DNA of 46,722 bases from Acidobacteria bacterium 13_1_20CM_3_53_8 (GTDB lineage Bacteria > Acidobacteriota > Blastocatellia > Pyrinomonadales > Pyrinomonadaceae), in assembly GCA_001920415.1 (NCBI GenBank), contig MNJR01000093.1:44479-91200 (forward strand). The letters run 5' to 3'. Shown one piece after another: positions 23,488 through 32,678 of this stretch. The notes under the pieces are model-generated. The model had not been told where the DNA came from. It saw only the letters and a list, made by a program, of their open reading frames with translations, and did not search any database. The position numbers and the translations under genes were made by a program. The first letter of the stretch is position 1; each line of letters begins with the position of its first letter.

Positions 23488-24654
23488 ATGGATCATTTCA
23501 TACAGCAGACTCCTTTCTTTACGGACGAGCAGCGCGATTTGGCTGCTAGCGTGGAGAGTTTCGTGGCGCGCGAGGTTGAACCGCGCGCAAGTCTGGAAGC
23601 AGAGACGGACGCGCAGTTTCGCGGCTTCGTTGACGCTCTGGCGCAGGCAGGTTTCCTGCACTACGCGGTTGCCTATGCGGACAAGCCTCTTGACGTGCGC
23701 TCGCTCTGCATGGTGCGCGAATCGCTCTCTTACTCTTCATCGCTCGCAGACCTGGCATTCGTCATGCAGGGGCTTGGCACTTATGCCATAAGCCTAGCAG
23801 CGCCTGAGCACGTGCGCGATTTCTGGCTCTCGCGCGCCGCGCAAGGAAAAGCCGTAGCGGCTTTCGCACTGACAGAGCCTGATGCCGGTTCGGATGTCGC
23901 TGCGATAAAGACAACTGCGCAGCGAGAGCGCGCCAGTGATGGCAGCGAGTTTTATGTCATCGAGGGGCGCAAGCGTTTTATCTCGAACGCTGGCGTAGCA
24001 GATTTTTATACTGTCTTCGCTCGCACAGGAACTAAGCCGGACGGGCGCGCAGAGCTTTCGGCCTTCGTCGTTGGCGCGCGCATGCCCGGCTTCACAGTGC
24101 GCCAGCGCACAGAGATGATAGCGCCGCATCCCATTGGCGAGATCGAATTCGACAACTGTCGCGTGCCGGCAGAAGATCGTGTGGGAAACGAAGGCGACGG
24201 TTTTCGTCTTGCCATGCAGACGCTGGATACTTTCCGCGCGAGCGTAGGCGCTGCCGCTTGCGGCATGGCTCGCCGCGCGTTGGATGAAGCCATTGCTTAC
24301 TCAAAAACACGCCAGCAATTCGGTCGCCCTCTGGCACAACACCAGATGATTCAAGCGAAGCTTGCAGACATGGCTACGGAACTGGACGCCGCTCGCCTGC
24401 TGGTCTATCGCGCAGCTTACTTGAAAGACACTGGCGCGCAATCCGTCACACGCGCTGCGAGTGAAGCCAAACTCTTCGCAACAGAATCTGCCTGCCGCAT
24501 CATTGATCAGGCGCTACAGATTCACGGCGGCGTAGGGTTATTGCGCGGCCACATCATCGAACGCCTCTACCGCGACGTGCGCGCCCTTCGCATCTACGAA
24601 GGGACAAGCGAGATTCAGAAACTGATAATCGCCAACCAGCTTTTGAAAGAATAA
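23488..24654 (+). CDS. Acyl-CoA dehydrogenase
   Basis: The ATG at 23488 gives 388 residues, normal for the family. FAD/substrate motifs are present: FALTEPDAGSDVAAIKTTA, RKRFISNAGVADFYTVFART, the helical domain with SKTRQQFGRPLAQHQMIQ, LQIHGGVGLLRGHIIERLYR, and the terminal catalytic-base region RIYEGTSEIQKLI with the Glu expected in short/medium-chain enzymes. It would introduce a double bond alpha-beta to the CoA carbonyl, passing electrons to ETF. Within this cluster it most likely handles a saturated or partly reduced ring-derived CoA ester. The next three genes follow at gaps of only 5-9 nt, so they are probably co-transcribed. Confidence 0.92.
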   Translation: MDHFIQQTPFFTDEQRDLAASVESFVAREVEPRASLEAETDAQFRGFVDALAQAGFLHYAVAYADKPLDVRSLCMVRESLSYSSSLADLAFVMQGLGTYAISLAAPEHVRDFWLSRAAQGKAVAAFALTEPDAGSDVAAIKTTAQRERASDGSEFYVIEGRKRFISNAGVADFYTVFARTGTKPDGRAELSAFVVGARMPGFTVRQRTEMIAPHPIGEIEFDNCRVPAEDRVGNEGDGFRLAMQTLDTFRASVGAAACGMARRALDEAIAYSKTRQQFGRPLAQHQMIQAKLADMATELDAARLLVYRAAYLKDTGAQSVTRAASEAKLFATESACRIIDQALQIHGGVGLLRGHIIERLYRDVRALRIYEGTSEIQKLIIANQLLKE

Positions 24655-24659
24655 AAGGC

Positions 24660-24920
24660 ATGAAACCACTTTCGCCAGACACTACGCCCGAAGAGCAAGA
24701 GAAACAGTTTGAGTTGCTGCGCCGCATGCCTATCTGGAAACGCGCAGAACAACTTTCCAATCTAATTCAATCTGAGCGCGCTTTGATTCTGGCTGACCTA
24801 CGACACCGTTACCCTCAAGCAAGCGAAGAGGAATTACGACGCAGATTCATCGCCAAGATTCTGACGCGCGACGAAGTGATAAGCGCTTACGGATTCGACC
24901 CGGAAGATTATGCTGAGTGA
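24660..24920 (+). CDS. Small charged helical protein of unknown function
   Basis: The 86-residue protein starts 5 nt after the acyl-CoA dehydrogenase. It is highly charged and helical, with ERALILADLRHRYPQASEEE and LRRRFIAKIL. The 'LRxRYPxAxExEL' pattern is common in small proteins often found near nucleotidyltransferases or toxin-antitoxin-like pairs, but I cannot assign a function and no such partner is adjacent. No signal peptide or membrane span is visible. Coding reality is supported by tight spacing on both sides and by an ATG shared with neighbours' strand and direction. Confidence 0.65.
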   Translation: MKPLSPDTTPEEQEKQFELLRRMPIWKRAEQLSNLIQSERALILADLRHRYPQASEEELRRRFIAKILTRDEVISAYGFDPEDYAE

Positions 24921-24929
24921 GCAAGAGTG

Positions 24930-25640
24930 ATGAAAAATCCGCTCTCAGTTTTATTGCAGATGAAGAATCTCGTAGTTCTATTTTATGTTTGCATTGCTAT
25001 CATAGCTTTTCCGTCGAAGTCGCTAGCGCAGCAAGAGCCTCTGGTATGTCCTACCATCATGATTAGCGGCCCCGAGAATGCAGACCTTAATATTGTCAAA
25101 TTTTCAGCAAGTGTCTCAAGTAAGCCTTCAAATTCCGCTTTGAAGCACAAGTGGTCTGTTTCAATAGGAAATATTATCAGTGGACAGGGAACGCCTATCA
25201 TTGAAGTTGATATTAGCGGCTTTATTCAAAACTGCCTGAAAGTAACAGTTGAGATTGACGGCCTTCAACCCGGCTGCTCGAACAATGTGTCCGCCATGAG
25301 GGAAGTTTCCGGGTGCTGTATTGATCCTCGCCTGTTCGATAGATATGGCTCGATCTCCTTTAGAGAAGAAAGGATGAGGCTCGAAAATTTAGCCGCTCAA
25401 TTAGAACAAGAGCCTAGCACGGAGGCACGTATTATTCCTACGGATGGGCGCAGAAATAGAAGTGGACTAGCGCTTCGGCGCGCAGAACGCGCAAGAGCTT
25501 ATTTGATAAAAAAACTTAAGATTGATCCGGCGCGAGTTATTATTGAAACCCGTAGAATGTTTCAGCCTGAGCCACAGCCAGAGCGGATGGTTTTTGATCT
25601 ATACATCATGCCTATAATTCACGAGACTCCCTGCAACTGA
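24930..25640 (+). CDS. Secreted protein with OmpA-like C-terminal region
   Basis: The ATG at 24930 gives 236 residues (a GTG one codon earlier is possible). A signal peptide is clear (hydrophobic LVVLFYVCIAIIAFP, cleavage near SLA-QQ). The middle is a beta-rich, Cys-containing domain. The C-terminal part (IPTDGRRNRSGLALRRAERA, then RAYLIKKLKIDPARVIIETR) resembles the OmpA/MotB pattern in which RAE-xR-AxYLxxxxGIdxxRI follows a short loop. Such proteins are frequent in acidobacterial genomes in my memory. Envelope location is likely and function unknown. Its codon use looks more AT-rich than its neighbours (many AAT, ATT and TTT codons), and its position inside a catabolic operon is odd. Confidence 0.7.
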   Translation: MKNPLSVLLQMKNLVVLFYVCIAIIAFPSKSLAQQEPLVCPTIMISGPENADLNIVKFSASVSSKPSNSALKHKWSVSIGNIISGQGTPIIEVDISGFIQNCLKVTVEIDGLQPGCSNNVSAMREVSGCCIDPRLFDRYGSISFREERMRLENLAAQLEQEPSTEARIIPTDGRRNRSGLALRRAERARAYLIKKLKIDPARVIIETRRMFQPEPQPERMVFDLYIMPIIHETPCN

Positions 25641-25645
25641 ATTTT

Positions 25646-26773
25646 ATGAGAATCAATATCATAGGTGGCGGGCCAGCAGGGTTGTATTTCGCGCTGTTGA
25701 TGAAGAAAGCGAATGCGGCTCACGAGATTGTTGTTTACGAAAGGAACGCGCCGGACGATACGTTCGGGTGGGGCGTGGTCTTTTCGGACAAGACTCTATC
25801 TTACTTGCAGAGGAATGATGAAGAGACATTTCTAAAAATAACGGACAGTTTTGAGATGTGGGATAACGTTGATGTAGTGCATCGTGACGAGAAGGTAACG
25901 ATTCGCGGAAACAAGTTTTCGGGAATTGCGCGCATAAAGCTCCTAAATATCTTGCAGGAGCGGTGCGAGCAGCTTGGCGTTGACGTGCGCTTTCGCACGG
26001 AAGTTTCTGAGGTTGAAGAGTTGAGAAAGACGTGTGACCTGTTTGTTGGCGCGGACGGTATCAATTCAACCGTCAGGCAGAGATACAATCAATTTTTCCA
26101 ACCTTCTCTGGACGTGCTTCATAACAAGTACATATGGTACGGCACGCGCCAGCTTTTTCACGGGCTGACGCTTACATTCCACGCGAACGAGGCTGGCGTG
26201 TTCGCTGCTCACTCCTACAAGTTCAACGAGACGACCAGCACCTTTATAGTCGAGTGCGACCCAGAGACTTGGAGCAACGCAGGATTTGGAAGTATGTCGG
26301 ACGCAGAGACGCGTGAGTATTTAGAAAAAGTTTTTGCCAACGACCTACACGGCCATCAGCTTCTTTCCAATAATTCCAGATGGATAAATTTCGTCAACGT
26401 GCGAAACGCTCATTGGAGTTACGAGAATACTGTGCTCTTGGGCGACGCTCTGCACACTGCGCATTTCTCCATAGGCTCGGGCACGAAACTCGCGCTCGAA
26501 GACGCGATTGCGCTTAACGATTGCTTCAAGAAGACGGACGATGTGAAAGAGGTTTTAGAAGAGTTTGAGAAAGCGCGCAAGCCAGTGATTGAAGAATATC
26601 AAGAAGCCGCTTACGAGAGCCTGCACTTTTTCGAGAACGCGCGCGACCTGATGCACCTTGAGCCGTTGCCTTTCGCGTTCAAGCTGATGACGAGAAGCAA
26701 GCGAATTGATTACGAGAATCTGAAGCGGCGCGACCCGCAGTTTATAGCGGCATACGAAGCCAGTGGAGGGTGA
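25646..26773 (+). CDS. FAD monooxygenase matching the N-terminal half of 2-aminobenzoyl-CoA monooxygenase/reductase (salicylyl-CoA 5-hydroxylase type)
   Basis: The 375-residue flavoprotein begins MRINIIGGGPAGLYFALLMK, then FGWGVVFSD, ADGINSTVRQRY and LLGDALHTAHFSIGSGTKLA, which provide FAD binding and the group A hydroxylase fold. The MKK-ERN-FGWGVVFSD pattern is that of the hydroxylase domain of bifunctional salicylyl-CoA/2-aminobenzoyl-CoA enzymes of about 770 residues. Those have an Old Yellow Enzyme domain fused at the C-terminus. Here the protein ends (RRDPQFIAAYEASGG) where the linker to that domain would begin, and a hairpin follows rather than a reading-frame remnant. It would hydroxylate the ring of an ortho-substituted benzoyl-CoA at C5. 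A separate OYE protein is encoded at 30946-32427. Confidence 0.88.
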   Translation: MRINIIGGGPAGLYFALLMKKANAAHEIVVYERNAPDDTFGWGVVFSDKTLSYLQRNDEETFLKITDSFEMWDNVDVVHRDEKVTIRGNKFSGIARIKLLNILQERCEQLGVDVRFRTEVSEVEELRKTCDLFVGADGINSTVRQRYNQFFQPSLDVLHNKYIWYGTRQLFHGLTLTFHANEAGVFAAHSYKFNETTSTFIVECDPETWSNAGFGSMSDAETREYLEKVFANDLHGHQLLSNNSRWINFVNVRNAHWSYENTVLLGDALHTAHFSIGSGTKLALEDAIALNDCFKKTDDVKEVLEEFEKARKPVIEEYQEAAYESLHFFENARDLMHLEPLPFAFKLMTRSKRIDYENLKRRDPQFIAAYEASGG

Positions 26774-26857
26774 AGAAGTCAAAAGTAAAAAGGCAAAAGG
26801 AAAATAAAAAGCTTGGCTTCTTCTCACTTTTTACTTTTACCTTTTTCCTTTTGACTT
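26772..26857. repeat. AAAAGGCAAAAGTAAAAAGG-word hairpin (family C)
   Basis: GAAGAAGTCAAAAGTAAAAA and AGGCAAAAGG words at 26772-26800 pair with inverted words at 26825-26857. It lies between the convergent monooxygenase and S41-like genes, so it may serve as a two-way terminator. Confidence 0.78.
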
Positions 26858-26870
26858 TGCTAACAGATCG

Positions 26871-28247
26871 CTACCTTTGTGCGATTATAGATTCAAGAGC
26901 GAGATCACGCCCAGCGAAATAGTCCCTTGAAGAGAGCTTCAGAAGCAGTTTGGGATTAAGGCTATCAATGTTCAGGTCAGCATCAAGGAAGGGCTTAACT
27001 TCCGGTCTTTCAATCCTTGAGTAGCTATGGAATCGGTCGGCGTAATGCAGGGTCAGTTTGGAGTTCGGCATCAACAGGTTTCCGCCCTCCGACCAGAAAT
27101 CCAGAACTTCCCCTGCGGGTTCGCCTACTATGATTGCATTCGCATCCTGCCGTAACTGCGCTGCATGGTACAGCCCCGCCGAGAAGGTTGCCGGGCCCGT
27201 TATGACATAGGGTCTGATTCCCATAGCTCTACAGGCGGACGCAAGATTCTGTAGAAAAGATCTCGCGACCTGTAGATTGCCGCCTGTGTTGAGTCGTAAA
27301 TCAACTACAACCTTCTTCGCTCGCTTGGTTTGAAGTTCTTCGAGAAATCGTTTTCCGAACGCGGCTAAGGGTTCTCCACCGGGCTGATTATCCGCGCGAT
27401 TGTACTGTAGATAAAGAAGCTCGGAATCGGGCAGATACTCTGACCAGTACTGCTGCACAGGATTCCGCAGATACAGAGGCAGCCTTGAGGCATCAGCGGG
27501 AAGCGCGCTTTGCCATGGGCCATCAACGCCTGGATGCAGCGGTGATAAGTCCCACCATGCTTCCGTCGGCTGATTCGACTTGCGAAGCGGTAGCGGCGAT
27601 ATTGTCCGCTTACTCTTACGTCCGTCACGACCTAGAAACTCTATTTCCGTTAGCCCATCAGCACCGACCAACCCCAGCCCGTAAAGCACATCGGGGCTTG
27701 TCATAGTATAGGTGCTGATATATTTCAGCCACGGGCCGTTACCGGCGTAAAGCGGATCAACCGCCTTTTTAACCTGCTCGGGAGTATGCCCCCCTATCCT
27801 GAGCACTTTCGCGCCGAGCATCTCGGAATACTCAGCCCTGGCCTTTATGACATATAGCCCGTCGGAGAACCACCATACTCTGATTGGATAGCGCCTCAGT
27901 TCGCTACGGTTGCGAAGCAGGTAAAGACGCGTGTGCGCGTTATCAGAGATTGCCACGGCGCGCGCCAGCCCGACAATAATCTGCATCCCTGTTTTCGTCT
28001 GAGCAGACTCTTGAAGAGCGGCTATCATTTCTCGGAATCTCTTCCTCTTTTGTGGGCTGAAGCTTCGGTCATGAGCCAGGAATGAATCTACGGCGAACTG
28101 CAAGTCCTGTCGCCATTGTTCCGGCGTTAGGTTGAATTGCGTAGTGGTTTGTGATGATTGAACGAGTTGCGCACGCGCCCCTGAGCTAAGCTGAAGGACG
28201 CTAATGATAAGAGTCAGCGAAAGAAGGAACAGAACAGATTTAATCAT
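26871..28247 (-). CDS. Secreted S41-like (C-terminal-processing-type) peptidase homologue
   Basis: The 458-residue protein has a signal peptide (SVLFLLSLTLIISVLQLSSG, cleavage near ARA). The C-terminal half has the S41 fold signature: KKVVVDLRLNTGGNLQVARS (about residue 315), then ITGPATFSAGLYHAAQLR with the candidate catalytic Ser in TFSAG, and IIVGEPAGE. An obvious PDZ domain is missing. The middle (YVIKARAEYSEMLGAKVLRI) may be a reduced PDZ-like insert. It is probably a periplasmic or secreted protease of unclear substrate. It reads against the catabolic operon and does not seem related to it. Confidence 0.8.
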   Translation of the reverse strand: MIKSVLFLLSLTLIISVLQLSSGARAQLVQSSQTTTQFNLTPEQWRQDLQFAVDSFLAHDRSFSPQKRKRFREMIAALQESAQTKTGMQIIVGLARAVAISDNAHTRLYLLRNRSELRRYPIRVWWFSDGLYVIKARAEYSEMLGAKVLRIGGHTPEQVKKAVDPLYAGNGPWLKYISTYTMTSPDVLYGLGLVGADGLTEIEFLGRDGRKSKRTISPLPLRKSNQPTEAWWDLSPLHPGVDGPWQSALPADASRLPLYLRNPVQQYWSEYLPDSELLYLQYNRADNQPGGEPLAAFGKRFLEELQTKRAKKVVVDLRLNTGGNLQVARSFLQNLASACRAMGIRPYVITGPATFSAGLYHAAQLRQDANAIIVGEPAGEVLDFWSEGGNLLMPNSKLTLHYADRFHSYSRIERPEVKPFLDADLNIDSLNPKLLLKLSSRDYFAGRDLALESIIAQR

Positions 28248-29505
<1,258 letters not shown>

Positions 29506-29603
29506 GCGGCAAAAAATGTGTTCTCTGGTTGCATTACGGCCCCCGCAGCAGGCTACAAACGCGAGGCAAACGACTGCTACCATCAAGTGAAGGAATTCAG
29601 AAA

Positions 29604-30014
29604 ATGGACATCAAAAGAAATGGCTCACAGCCTTCCGGCAAGGGGCCGGACGAGTATTTCACCGGCATTGTACGCATTGACCCACTGTTCGAGACACCCG
29701 ATCCGGCGCGCGCGCGTGGGGCGAGTGTGACGTTCGAGCCTGGTGCCCGTTCCGCGTGGCATACGCATCCGCTCGGGCAGACGCTGATCGTCACTTCGGG
29801 GTGTGGGTGGGTGCAAAGCGAGGGCGGCCCGAAAGTGGAGATTCGACCGGGCGACGTGGTCTGGTGCCCGCCGAATGAGAGGCATTGGCACGGCGCCACG
29901 CCGACCACGGCAATGACGCACATCGCCATTCAGGAGGCGCTCGACGGCAAGGTCGTCGAATGGATGGAGAAGGTCAGCGACGAACAATACCAAGCCGAAT
30001 TAAGTGCCGAATAA
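29604..30014 (+). CDS. Small manganese-type cupin, GtHNL-like (hydroxynitrile-lyase family)
   Basis: The ATG at 29604 with GAAGG upstream gives 136 residues. Motifs agree closely with my memory of the Granulicella tundricola cupin hydroxynitrile lyase: [10 protein letters not shown] near the start, [20 protein letters not shown] with H53, H55 and Q59, and [15 protein letters not shown] with H94, H96 and H106. The first three with H94 form a Mn(II)/Fe(II) site. Family members were first annotated as cupin carboxymuconolactone-like proteins, and their natural role is not certain; cyanohydrin cleavage may be a side activity. It lies 98 nt after the aldo/keto reductase and probably shares its transcript. 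Confidence 0.88.
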   Translation: MDIKRNGSQPSGKGPDEYFTGIVRIDPLFETPDPARARGASVTFEPGARSAWHTHPLGQTLIVTSGCGWVQSEGGPKVEIRPGDVVWCPPNERHWHGATPTTAMTHIAIQEALDGKVVEWMEKVSDEQYQAELSAE

Positions 30015-30034
30015 ACGGATGGTTCGTTCTGTAT

Positions 30035-30577
30035 ATGACAGCATTCGCCGAATGGGAGAACTTCTACGTAATCGTCGGGTCGTCTGCCGGCGCGCTGATC
30101 GGGTTGCAGTTTGTCGTCATAGCCCTCATTGCCGAAATGCCGACCGCACGCGCTGACGCGCAAGCGGGAGACGCCTTTTCGACGCCGAGCGTTGTTCATT
30201 TCGGAGTCGTGCTGTTGCTGTCAGCGGTTGTGAGCGCTCCGTGGTACGGGATCGGCGCCGTCGCACTTCTTTGGGGCTTAGTGGGCTTCAGCGGGATAGT
30301 GTACGCCGTCGTCGTGGCTCGGCGTATGCGAGTGCAAACCGCCTACCGGCCCGTATTCGAGGACTGGTTGTTTCATGCGCTGCTTCCATTCGCGGCATAC
30401 GCAATGCTAGCTGGATCGGCATTCGCGGCTTACTCCCATGCGCGCCCGGCCCTGTTCATCGTCGGCGCTGCTGCGCTGCTGCTCCTCTTTGTTGGCATTC
30501 ACAATGCGTGGGACGCTGTCACGTACTACGTCTTTGTCAGGAGACGGGGACAGCGAGAGGCCGAGCGGAATCGCTGA
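30035..30577 (+). CDS. Polytopic membrane protein of unknown function
   Basis: From the ATG at 30035 the protein has 180 residues and four to five hydrophobic spans: VIVGSSAGALIGLQFVVIAL, HFGVVLLLSAVVSAP, WGLVGFSGIVYAVVVA, LLPFAAYAMLAGSAFAAY and LFIVGAAALLLLFVGIHNAW. The start 'FAEWENFYVIVGSSAGALIG' is a pattern of small bacterial membrane proteins without assigned function. A longer frame from 29885 would overlap the cupin gene and is rejected. It is 20 nt downstream of the cupin and probably in the same operon. Base composition of this three-gene run seems higher in GC than its surroundings by eye. Confidence 0.75.
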   Translation: MTAFAEWENFYVIVGSSAGALIGLQFVVIALIAEMPTARADAQAGDAFSTPSVVHFGVVLLLSAVVSAPWYGIGAVALLWGLVGFSGIVYAVVVARRMRVQTAYRPVFEDWLFHALLPFAAYAMLAGSAFAAYSHARPALFIVGAAALLLLFVGIHNAWDAVTYYVFVRRRGQREAERNR

Positions 30578-30720
30578 GCTGGCATTTGTGTGACCTTACA
30601 CCAAGTGGTTCTTGAAGCTTAAAAGTTTGCCCAACGACTGGCCCAACGAATCACCGACATGTCTGCCGTGGGAGGCCTTTCCATCACAAGTCACTGACTC
30701 GTGATTATTTTGGACAAAAT

Positions 30721-30871
30721 CTATAGCAATTCTCAGTTGAGTGCGACTAAAGTCAGTACCGCCTGCGGTAGCGGGCGGGTCATCGTCGCAGCATCACCCG
30801 CCCGCTACCGCAGGCGGTACTGACCTGACCGCTTTGCCGCAGCATTCGCATTCAAGTGAGAACCGCTATAG
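30721..30871. repeat. 151-bp palindromic MITE-like element
   Basis: Terminal arms of 26 bp (CTATAGC...TGCGA at 30721-30746 against 30846-30871) match with four mismatches. Inside, a perfect 29-bp inverted repeat (30752-30780 against 30796-30824, core CCGCCTGCGGTAGCGGGCGG) encloses a 15-nt loop. The whole gap 30578-30945 has no credible gene. The nested design with ends of its own suggests a mobile non-coding element, but no flanking duplication is clear. Confidence 0.82.
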
Positions 30872-30945
30872 GACATAAGAATGATTACCAGATGCCTTGT
30901 ATACAGTTCGACCAGAAGCACTTTATTTAACTTCAACGCTTGCCT

Positions 30946-32427
30946 TTATACTTCTCCCTCCCATCGCGGTGCGACAAGGCGTCTGCGCCCGTCTTCGCTG
31001 AAAGTGATTCCTTCTTCGTCCAGGTCAACCCTGTCCCAGAGCTTGCAGGTCACCTGTTTGTGTGTTTGATCCAGACCTTCGCAGTAGTTGGTGTAGGTGC
31101 AGCGGCGAACTTCCTGGCCGCGCCCGGCTTTCACTTTCAGAAACCAGTCGGGGTCTGCAAGGGCTTGTCGGGCGAAGCCTATGATGTCTGCTTCGTTGCG
31201 TTGAAGGATTGCTTCTGCCTGCTCGAAAGTGGCTATGCCGCCGGTGGCGATAAGAGGCGTGCTGAATCCGGCGCTGTTGACGGCGCGCTTAATCTGGGCT
31301 ACGAGCGGGACGTTGCGACCGAATGGGCCAACGGCGTCCGAGATAACGGTTGGCATGCACTCGTAACCGCTTCGTCCAGTGTAAGGATAGACAGCCCAAC
31401 CAACTTTCGGCTGCTTCGCGTCCTCGAACTTTCCGCCTTTTGAGATGGAGAGAAAATCAAAGCCTGCGCGTGCGAACTCTACGCCGAAATGAACGGCGTC
31501 TTCTATGTGGCTGCCGCCTGCTATGACTTCATCAGCGAGAAAGCGCACGCCTACAGTGTAATCGTGGCCGACGCGCTCGCGCACACGTCTGTAAACTTCT
31601 AGCGGCAGTCGCACACGATTCTCTCTGGTTCCGCCGTAGCCGTCCTCGCGAGTATTTCGCGCGCTCAGGAATGAAGCCATAGTGTAGGCGTGCGCGTAGT
31701 GAAGCTCAACGCCATCGAATCCTGCACGCTGTGCACGCTCCGCCGCGTCTGCGAAAATTTCGGGCATGACTTCAGGCAGATTTCTTATGTGCGGAAGATG
31801 CGTGTCCGTTACGCGCTCACGATAGCCGAAACGCAAACTCTCTATCTCGCGCTCATCCAGAACCTGATCCAGCAACTCAGCGGGCGCGTCTTTCAGAAAC
31901 GCGAGCACATCCGTCTCATTCCTATGAAGCCACGATTCATCATCGGTTATTTGCGTAAGCGCTTCACGATGGTTTCGATTCAATTTAAAGAAGCGCTCGA
32001 AGAATTTCGATTTTTCGGGGCGGCGCTTGACCGTGAGGAAATCTATTATCTGAATGAAGAGGCGCGTGCGCCCCAGGCTTGCTTGCCTGACGGTTTCAAC
32101 CAGTTCTCGCAATCCGGGAATGAATCGGTCATGGCCTATGCGCAGCAGCGGCCCCGACGGAATATCCCGAACACCCGTAGCTTCTACTACAATCGCGCCC
32201 GGCTGACCTTCTGCGAAACGTCTGTACCAATCTAAATTGTCGCGCGTGACAAATCCGTCTTCGGTCGCGCGCCACGGAACCATCGCGGGAACCCACGTTC
32301 GGCTCTCAAGCTCTATTGGCCCAATGTGAATCGGCTGGAAAAGGAGAGACGACGCAGCCTCCTTCGCAGTAGGCCAGCGAGTTTCTGGAATCTGATAGCG
32401 AACGGGGTTCTGAGGATGCCATGTCAT
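30946..32427 (-). CDS. Old Yellow Enzyme-family NADH:flavin oxidoreductase (2,4-dienoyl-CoA reductase-like)
   Basis: The 493-residue protein has an OYE barrel. LLFQPIHIGPIELESRTWVP opens it at about 28. The substrate-anion pair is H243/H246 in GVELHYAHAYTMASFLS, followed by NTREDGYGGTRENRVRLPLE, and ATGGIATFEQAEAIL and DIIGFARQALADPDW bind FMN. An insert of about 80 residues (130-215) is unusual. Near the C-terminus CTYTNYC with a further Cys 12 residues later recalls the Fe-S site of 2,4-dienoyl-CoA reductase, but only three of four Cys remain and the C-terminal FAD/NADPH domain is absent. It may supply the ring-reducing activity normally fused to the hydroxylase encoded at 25646. That link is inference. 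Confidence 0.85.
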   Translation of the reverse strand: MTWHPQNPVRYQIPETRWPTAKEAASSLLFQPIHIGPIELESRTWVPAMVPWRATEDGFVTRDNLDWYRRFAEGQPGAIVVEATGVRDIPSGPLLRIGHDRFIPGLRELVETVRQASLGRTRLFIQIIDFLTVKRRPEKSKFFERFFKLNRNHREALTQITDDESWLHRNETDVLAFLKDAPAELLDQVLDEREIESLRFGYRERVTDTHLPHIRNLPEVMPEIFADAAERAQRAGFDGVELHYAHAYTMASFLSARNTREDGYGGTRENRVRLPLEVYRRVRERVGHDYTVGVRFLADEVIAGGSHIEDAVHFGVEFARAGFDFLSISKGGKFEDAKQPKVGWAVYPYTGRSGYECMPTVISDAVGPFGRNVPLVAQIKRAVNSAGFSTPLIATGGIATFEQAEAILQRNEADIIGFARQALADPDWFLKVKAGRGQEVRRCTYTNYCEGLDQTHKQVTCKLWDRVDLDEEGITFSEDGRRRLVAPRWEGEV

Positions 32428-32678
32428 GCCAACAGAAGTTTATCAGGTTTGCACGGGCGTGAGTAATCGTAGACAGATTCAGGAAGAAGGGTTTCGGCTG
32501 ACTTCAAGAATCTATCGAAAATCAGAATAAGTTGTTAAGATTAGCGTCCGTTAGTTTCAGGCTCGCCAAGGCCGTCGTGCCACGCATTCTGTCATCGAGC
32601 TGAAACCAGATTGACCTGATGGCTCGTATCTTCTCGCGGTAATTTTAAGATAAGCAACTTCGGTTTAACTCATAGATA

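Noticed and set aside
26774-26870. A frameshifted remnant of the OYE domain directly after the flavin monooxygenase
   Set aside because: The sequence after the stop is a short word-hairpin followed by a convergent S41-like gene; no OYE motifs occur in any frame there.
29529-29603. Longer cupin reading from 29529
   Set aside because: The extra residues have no counterpart in the GtHNL-type family, and the ATG at 29604 has a good ribosome site and matches the family N-terminus.
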